Below the pieces are notes generated by a model. The model was not told the DNA's origin, made no database searches, and was given only the letters and a program-made list of their open reading frames with translations. The position numbers were made by a program, and so were the translations under genes. This document shows, one piece after another, positions 63,859-64,000 of a stretch of DNA of 64,000 bases. Origin of the DNA: Notolepis coatsorum (taxonomy: Eukaryota; Chordata; Actinopteri; Aulopiformes; Paralepididae); contig OZ020589.1 in NCBI GenBank assembly GCA_963971535.1, positions 75,281,811-75,345,810 on the forward strand. The letters are read 5' to 3'. Position 1 is the stretch's first letter. Every line of letters starts with the position of its first letter.

Positions 63859-64000
63859 GGGGGGTTTAATACTGTATGTTGTGAATGGGACGATATTGCA
63901 GTGTAACTGAATGGTCGTTTATGATGTATGGGCTGTGTGAGTTGCGGTGTGGGCTAATGTTTACAATGGTATTGGCTGAAAGTTTGAACGGATGCAGGAT

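Larger units (their letters stand above)
61338..64000 (+). mobile_element. 5' end of a second ERV-like element of the 27593-38430 family, runs off the window
   Basis: 5' LTR 61338-62403, PBS at 62407, splice donor at 62538-62540 and a repetitive leader to the window end. Shared with 27593-38430: LTR start TGTGGTA, LTR string AATCACAACGCAGAG, TTT spacer and TGGTGCCG, the donor, and leader words such as TTCGAAC...GGGG and CCTCAT..A...ATGAAGT. No gene is reached before 64000. Confidence 0.8.
62404..64000 (+). other. Untranslated leader with splice donor
   Basis: ACCAAGAG|GTGAGTGTTATG at 62531-62550 is a strong donor, 132 nt after the PBS start. Two frames of about 75 codons (62648-62887, 63046-63282) lie on repeat copies and show no motifs, so are not called. 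Confidence 0.6.

Overview
No host protein-coding gene, rRNA, CRISPR array or operon could be supported in this window. It is repeat-dense vertebrate DNA, and the element mix points to a ray-finned (teleost-like) fish: an L1-like LINE, L2/CR1/Rex-type LINE ends, a Penelope-like element, Ty3/Gypsy elements of the kind with integrase ahead of reverse transcriptase, tRNA-derived SINEs, several hAT elements with 8-bp target duplications, a TTAA-flanked piggyBac-type element and long (CT)n tracts. Most coding capacity belongs to retroelements. The species cannot be named from the sequence.

Layout. 1-5.8 kb: a hAT end, a complete hAT (471-2575) inserted into a gene-like fragment, a SINE with target duplications, microsatellites and a LINE tail. 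5.8-19.2 kb: a solo Gypsy LTR, then a complete minus-strand Gypsy element (6251-19158, TSD GTAAC) with gag-protease-integrase-RT-RNase H order; a full-length plus-strand L1-like LINE (7617-14738, 17-bp TSD) sits inside its pol. 19.2-24.8 kb: a Gypsy remnant and an L2/CR1-type LINE interrupted by a second, pol-less element of the same Gypsy lineage (20179-24016) and by a tRNA-Asp-like repeat. 25.3-39.4 kb: a minus-strand Penelope-like element (RT plus GIY-YIG) broken by an L1-like fragment, a SINE, and a 10.8-kb LTR element (27593-38430, 1268-bp LTRs, TSD CTAG). 39.4-47.7 kb: foldback elements, Rex- and L2-type LINE ends, a TIR element carrying two tRNA-like sequences, a hAT and a 20-unit minisatellite. 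48-51 kb: a Gypsy 3' end whose LTR is interrupted by a hAT. 53-61.2 kb: solo LTRs, a 250-bp (CT)n tract and a TTAA element. 61.3-64 kb: the 5' LTR and leader of another LTR element running off the window.

The most interesting system is a family of endogenous-retrovirus-like or LTR elements seen three times: 27593-38430 (minus, complete), 54371-55578 (minus, solo LTR) and 61338-64000 (plus, 5' end). The LTRs begin TGTGGTA and end CA. The two members with internal sequence have the same TTT spacer followed by a primer-binding site resembling that for tRNA-His, and a GTGAGT splice donor about 120-130 nt further on. The complete copy has no recognisable pol or env. It has one intact 510-codon gag-like reading frame with two CCHC zinc knuckles and internal duplications, preceded by a leader with a candidate 4-kb intron. 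Its LTRs differ at about seven positions, so the insertion is recent.

The elements read as an insertion stratigraphy, with several layers datable relative to one another by exact target duplications. Several frames are broken only by 1-2-nt indels despite LTR divergence of about 1-2%, so assembly indel errors are a live alternative for some of the apparent inactivation.
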